A stretch of 64,000 bases of DNA from Chelonoidis abingdonii (lineage: Eukaryota > Chordata > Testudines > Testudinidae), in the NCBI RefSeq assembly GCF_003597395.2, contig NC_133770.1, forward strand, positions 290,630,125 through 290,694,124, given 5' to 3'. The notes beneath the pieces are model-generated. The model searched no databases. It was given only the letters and a program-made list of their open reading frames with translations, and was not told where the DNA came from. A program made the translations under genes and the position numbers. Numbering within the stretch: the stretch's first letter is position 1; the number at the start of each line of letters is the position of its first letter. Shown in pieces: positions 59,306-64,000 of this stretch.

Positions 59306-59417
59306 TCAAAAAGAATAGGAGTAACCTGTGGCACCTTAGAACTAACAAATTTATTGAAGAGAAGTTTCGTGGACACAGCTCATTCATCAGATGCATTAGT
59401 GAAATACGAAGAAAGAT

Positions 59418-59450
<33 letters not shown>

Positions 59451-59455
59451 CACAG
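59418..59455. repeat. (AC)n microsatellite in the Penelope tail
   Basis: Almost pure AC run with one GCAC, inside the minus-strand Penelope element. Confidence 0.9.
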
Positions 59456-59629
59456 AGCAAAACGAAACAATGGGTGTACCATACTGCATTCTAGGAGAGG
59501 GATGCAGTTAAGGTGAGGCTGTTGTTCAGCGGAAAGAAAAATAACTGTTTGTAGTGGTAATGAGATGGCCCATTTCCAGCACTTGCAAGGAGATTTTAAG
59601 GAACTGTAGGAAAATAAGCAGGGAATAGT

Positions 59630-60075
59630 TTTTACTTGTTGTAAATGGCCATGCCACTCCAGTCTTTATTCAAGCCCAATTTAATGGTGTCCATTTTGCA
59701 AATTAATTCCAATTCAGCAGTCTCTCATTGGAGTCTGTTTTTGAAGTGTTTTTGTTGTAATATTGCGACTTTTAGGTCTGTAATCGAGTGGCCAGGGAGG
59801 TTGAAGTGTTCTCCAACTGGTTTTTGAATGTTATAATTCTTGACGTCTGATTTGTGTCCATTTATTCTTTTACGTAGAGACTGTCCGCTTTGGCCAATCT
59901 ACATGGCAGAGAGGCATTGCTGGCATATGATAGAATATATCACATTGGTAGATGTGCAGGTGAACAAGCCTCTGATAGTGTGGCTAATGTGATTAGGTCC
60001 TATGATGGTATCTCCTGAATAGATATGTGGACAGAGTTGGCAACAGGCTTTGTTGCAAGGATAGGTTCCTGTGTT
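59630..60075 (-). pseudogene. GIY-YIG endonuclease relic of the Penelope element
   Basis: In one minus-strand frame: VIYSIICQQC, then SAM-stop-IGQSGQSLRKRINGHKSD, then PVGEHFNLPGHSITDLKVAIL. The pattern of a cysteine pair, (Y)IG.(T).R.L..R...H and HF..H fits the C-terminal GIY-YIG nuclease of Penelope-like elements, which nicks the target. A TAG replaces the Tyr before IG. The upstream reverse transcriptase is absent because of 5' truncation. Confidence 0.75.
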
Positions 60076-60394
60076 AGTTAGTTAGCCAGCCAAATCAGTC
60101 AGGGATGAAACCCCATGCTCTGGGTGTCCCTAGCCTCTGACTGCCAGAAGCTTGAAGTAGATGACAGGGGATGGATCGCTTGATGATTACTTGTTCTGTT
60201 CATTCCCTCTGGAGCACCTGGCATCGGCCACTGCTGGAAGACAGGCTACTGGGCTAGACGGACCATTGGTCTGACCCAGGATGGCTGTTCTTATATTTAG
60301 TGGCAGAGCTGTGAATAGAACCCAGCACCCAACTCCTTGGCTTTTGCTCCACACGCTAGATTATGCTCCTTCTCAAAAGGCAGACCAGACACTT

Positions 60395-60780
60395 TGGCTA
60401 TGTCTACACTACACACCAGTGGTGGCAGTGTGTAGTGCACACTTAGCTACACTCCACAGTGAAAAGCATGCTGTGTTCACTGTGGTGTGTAGCTATAAAT
60501 GTCAGTGAAAGGCTCTGGTAGAGGGGAGGTAAAGGGGAAAGGCTGCCTACCCCCTGTCAGAGCCTTTCACTGCTGGAGGAGTCTTTTCCTGCAGAGGAGA
60601 AAGGCTCCACTAGTGAGGAGGCAGCAGGACTCTATACTGTTGGGGAGGCACAGCTTGGGTGAGCAGAGAGCATGGAGGGTATATCCTTGAATACATACCC
60701 CCATCATTCAGGCACGTCACCTCTACTTGCCTAAGCTGTGCCTGCTACACTGCTATCGCTCCCTGTACCTAGGATGCGGG
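60395..60780. mobile_element. DNA-transposon-like MITE
   Basis: Starts tggctatgtctacactac, similar to the termini of the 46.1 and 51.3 kb elements. It has inverted inner words (gtgaaaggctctgg and cagagcctttcac; tgtgtagtgcac). The right end is not resolved. Confidence 0.5.
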
Positions 60781-62275
60781 ATATTACAGTGGGAACAAAC
60801 TCATTTTACTTTTGTATTCCAAAAGAGGATGAATCATTTTTCTAAGAGTTATTTTGGGGATTGTCCTCAAATCTTCAATATATCAGCATTTAGGTCAGTT
60901 AATCTTGGATTGGGGAAAAGGAAAAGCAAACTAGAAATCAAAAAGCACATCCCATAATTATCTGCACATGCACGCACTCACATGTATTTATCACCTCTTA
61001 GCATGAAATGAAAAACACTTCATGTGCTGCCCTCCTTGAACAAAGAAAAGCAAACCTGATATGACAAGTGTTCTGCAATCAGAGTATAAAAGTGATCATT
61101 GAAAGTTTATTACTGAACGCTTGGCAAAGATATTTCTCATGACAATCTGATAAACATCTTTACTTTTCTACTCACCAAAATCTCAGATATTTATTGCTTC
61201 ATTCACTATAATGAATGTTCAGTTATCCTCTGACTATCCAGACTATATTTAACAGATTGTCTAATGGAATGTTGCTACTGCAGAAAAAGCTGAGTAGATA
61301 GGAAAGGAAGCTAAGAACTCCCTCGCTGATTAGGTCACTCCGCTATCCTTGCCAATTATAAGGAGAAAAACACCTCTACATCAACAACATACCACAGTGA
61401 AGCCAGCATGAAGCATCATGGAGACCGACATGCAGCTTGCTGAGACTATTTGTACAGTATCCCAACAGTTCCCTCACAGGTGAGGCTGCAATAGCCGATA
61501 GGCCTTCAAACCAGGGATAACACAGAAAAAACTATCCAGCCTCCCAGAGGCAAACGCTAAATGGAAGTTTGCAAGGCTCATCTATTTCCAAAAACAGGAG
61601 TTTTGTGGCCACAAGTATAATGGATCCTTTGAAATGACTGCTACAAATCTTTTTTCCTTAACAGAGGCAGAAGTAATTGACCGTTTGTGCTATCTCTCAG
61701 CTTTAGTGAATCTTTGAGGCATGTGCTTAGGGGACAAGGACATCAGAGTAAGATAAAATTCTTGAGCTCCAAACAGGGCCCAGAAGCAAATCCCCCAACT
61801 GGCAGTATAAAATGGATAATATGGCCATGGAATTAATTTAGAAAGGCTGTAGGGAAGCTAATGGTGCCACTCATATGAAGGAGAGCTGCCAAAAATAAAA
61901 TCTGGAGCCAAGTAGTGAGATCCTGCAATGCCAAACGTTTTATAACTTTAACACAGGGCTACCTTCTGCTGACTTGTGGTCAATGGCATCATTCTGGATT
62001 TGTGGAGGTGTTAATGAGGAGAAGATTGGTCCCATAATCTTCAAATGAGACTGAATACAATGGATGATCAATATCTGCAAACCACCCAGAGGCACAGCTC
62101 CCTAGAGCTAGGAGGAAAATATGTTCTCTCCTCTCTGCACCTGCAAATTTTGACACTTTTTTTTTTTCTTTAAACAAAACCTGTAGATTTTTCTTCTTTT
62201 GGGGAAGTCAAAATTGTCTGGTTTCTGTGAACAAACACTTTCTATGGAAAATTTCATTTAATCAAAAAACCCAAT
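60781..62275. other. unassigned non-coding sequence
   Basis: 1.5 kb, AT-rich, nothing supportable. Confidence 0.4.
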
Positions 62276-62340
62276 TTTGGGTCATAGTGGATCACAAGCT
62301 AAATATGAGTCAGTGTAACACTGTTGCCCCTCCCCCCCGT
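62276..62340 (+). mobile_element. small CR1 fragment
   Basis: tgggtcatagtggatcacaagctaaatatgagtcag encodes the LGVIVDHKLNMSQ block of CR1 RT. Cut off at a C-run. Confidence 0.6.
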
Positions 62341-62494
62341 AACGATGCTGCCTCTGTCAGGACAGAACTGAGTGTATCAATTCAAGATAAATTGCTTAGA
62401 GCAGGGCCAGTCACAGCCCAAAGCTGGGTGTCCTTTCTAAGGCACACCAAACCAGCCAAACAGAGAGGACTTCAGTTTTACCCCACTGGCTAAA

Positions 62495-64000
62495 CAGGGC
62501 CAGACCACAGCATTTTGGCACCTGAGGTGAGCAGCTCAAATGACACCCCCATACCCCCTCACTTAGGCCAAAAATTTGAAAGATCTCAGTTCTGCCTTCT
62601 TCCTGTTCTACACCTCTCATGGTACTGCTCTGCTACCTACCCCAATAAAAGGAGAACTAACAACTTAAAATGCCTTGTTCAAAAATTGTAAGTAACACTT
62701 ACCTTTCAAACACCTGGACAGCAAATGTAACTTTTCTTGTCTGCATAGTAAACATTGGCATTTTTATCTGTTTGAATAATCAAAGCGGTGCTTTCCGTGC
62801 CTCCTTGGCTGCAAAGATTTGACCTTCTTCCTGAAGGTCCACAGTCTGGGCCAGCTCATGCTCTATTGAGATGGTTGCAAGGCCGACAGCCTCTCCTGTG
62901 TCATTGTGGAGTGTACAGATGTGTTTTTATTAACTTCAGCTTGGAGAAGCTGCGTTCTCCACTGGCAACTGTTACAGGAAGTGTTAGAAGTATGCACAGA
63001 GCAACAAAAGCATTTGGAAAGAGGATGGTCATCTTATTTGTCACATATATTCCAGATTTGTGCTGAAATGTATTCTATAGGGCTTCCAGAACTAAATACT
63101 TGGAAATCATCATGTGTCCTGCTGAAATGTATCTTGAAAGGGCTTCATGTCATCACCTAAATCTCGCTACATATCAACTTCTCCAGAACAGCTCATATCA
63201 ATGTGCAATGTCATCATGTGTCAACACTTACATCTATCAGAGCACAACGCCTGCAACTGCTGGTGTAGGTGTGCCTTCTGCGGTCAGGTCTTAGTGGTAT
63301 AGTGAGGGAGTTTTGGAATATCATACAACATCCCAAATATACTGCTGTGTTCCTTGAGCTGCATGAAACATTCTTCAACTGACTGTATTGCACAATCTAG
63401 CACCTGGTTAAAGAATTCAACTTTGAATTGTTGTTTGGGGTCTCTTATGGGATTATCCTGTGCCTCATAATCAAAATGTCTTCTTCTTCGGTGACTCTTG
63501 TATTCTTGAATGGGTGGGAAAATAGCTTCAGTGTGAAGTTCCTCTGCCAACTTCTGTGCACTCTTCAGAACATTTTTTGAAATCCCTCATCTGACCGGTA
63601 AGACTGTAGGTATGACTTTGCTTTGTCCAGTTGTTCCATTGCTCCAGATATATCAAGGTCAACACCTTGGAGTCTCTTGCTTTACTTACAACATTTATTT
63701 TCAAACAGTATGTCATGCCACAACACTAAGCCACACAGAAATTTGAAGTTATGTATGTTTTCTCGTGATTCCATTTCCCTCTGCCACTGTTCTCTCACGA
63801 ACAGTTCCTGTCATAGCATTATCCTCCACAATGGCAACTATGGCATCATCTATCTTCCCAATTTGGTGTTGGATAGCCTTTATCGCCTCCACTCGACTTT
63901 TCCATTGTGTGGCACTCAGTGGTTTCAGTCTCAAAGAGGATGTTCCCAGATGTTGCTTCAAAATTTTCCATCGATGAGTTGATGCAGAGAAAAATACATG
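62495..64000 (-). mobile_element. hAT transposon with transposase relic, runs off the window
   Basis: Left boundary cagggccagaccacagc (62495) is a hAT-type terminus. Inward of it lies a minus-strand transposase relic reaching the window end. Only this end is visible, so the duplication cannot be checked. This is the only DNA transposon here with coding sequence. Confidence 0.7.
62790..63961 (-). pseudogene. hAT-family transposase relic, C-terminal half
   Basis: Reading leftward, 63749-63961 has LKPLSATQWKSRVEA, the L...S.T.W..R..A block. 63284-63550 has RRRHFDYEAQDN, FKVEFFNQVLD and LKEHSSIFGMLYDIP. Near 63005-62925 is LTLPVTVASGERSFSKLKL, the hallmark of the hAT C-terminal dimerisation domain, followed by IEHE/LAQTV-type text in a shifted frame near 62850. 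The sequence resembles the TTF/ZMYM1-like hAT group. Several frame breaks make it inactive; the N-terminal BED or TTF part is outside the window. Confidence 0.75.

Larger units (their letters stand above)
59308..60080 (-). mobile_element. Penelope-like element, 3' part
   Basis: On the minus strand a GIY-YIG endonuclease relic is followed by aataaatttgttagttctaaggtgccac, the tail also at 12.6 kb. It sits between gtctattagc and gttagccagc of the host CR1; the near-identical flanks gcaaatca and gccaaatca may be its duplication. A (CA)n run (59418-59455) lies within. Confidence 0.75.
56750..60300 (+). mobile_element. CR1 LINE, plus strand, with nested insertions
   Basis: CR1 text runs 56750-57900, resumes about 58880-59305 and ends 60090-60300 with ggtctgacccaggatggctgttcttat. 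The pieces are collinear with one element. Between them lie a microsatellite, LTR-like sequence, a minus CR1 and a Penelope element. Total LINE sequence is about 1.8 kb. Confidence 0.8.

Noticed and set aside
62788..63160. Plus-strand frames of 84-92 codons
   Set aside because: They are the opposite strand of the hAT dimerisation domain, which is clearly readable on the minus strand.

Overview
This window is eukaryotic and repeat-dense. I found no host gene exon, rRNA, tRNA, CRISPR array or bacterial-type operon that I could support. The repeat spectrum points to a non-avian sauropsid, most likely a turtle, with a crocodilian as the main alternative. It includes several CR1 LINE lineages (some keeping ORF1, endonuclease and reverse-transcriptase relics), Penelope-like elements, many short hAT-type terminal-inverted-repeat elements, MIR-like SINEs, solo LTRs and a Ty3/gypsy-type LTR retrotransposon. 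Most family names rest on recognising sequence by eye. Boundaries marked by target-site duplications (TSDs) are directly visible.

Region by region. 0-2.9 kb: hAT-type MITEs, a MIR-like SINE and CR1 3' ends. 2.96-7.63 kb: an LTR retrotransposon with a complete 3' LTR, a 5' LTR mostly lost in a 100-N gap, and a GACAT TSD. Its recognisable pol order is integrase, then reverse transcriptase, then RNase H, directly followed by the 3' LTR. That is the Gmr1-like, copia-style order inside a Ty3/gypsy-type element. 7.7-8.5 kb: one hAT element inserted in another, each with a perfect 8-bp TSD. 8.5-23 kb: SINEs, a Penelope tail, solo LTRs (one split by a foldback element), and CR1 endonuclease and L2-like relics. 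23.4-29.7 kb: three CR1 copies on the minus strand, one split by a 772-N gap and one keeping a 187-codon open reverse-transcriptase C-terminus.

30-45.6 kb: LTR-type repeats, a CR1 on the plus strand with an ORF1 esterase relic, Penelope tails and two adjacent hAT MITEs. 46-51.6 kb: palindrome-rich MITEs and another hAT with a perfect TSD. 56.7-60.3 kb: a nested stack in which a plus-strand CR1 is interrupted by a microsatellite, LTR-like sequence, a minus-strand CR1 and a minus-strand Penelope element with a GIY-YIG endonuclease relic. 62.5-64 kb: a minus-strand hAT transposase relic that runs off the window. Its visible end resembles the termini of short elements at 13.7 and 50.8 kb.

Every coding relic is broken except the open CR1 fragment, so nothing here works as a present-day pathway. 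The sequence records successive insertions. The observation I consider most worth following is the domain order of the 2.96-7.63 kb element.
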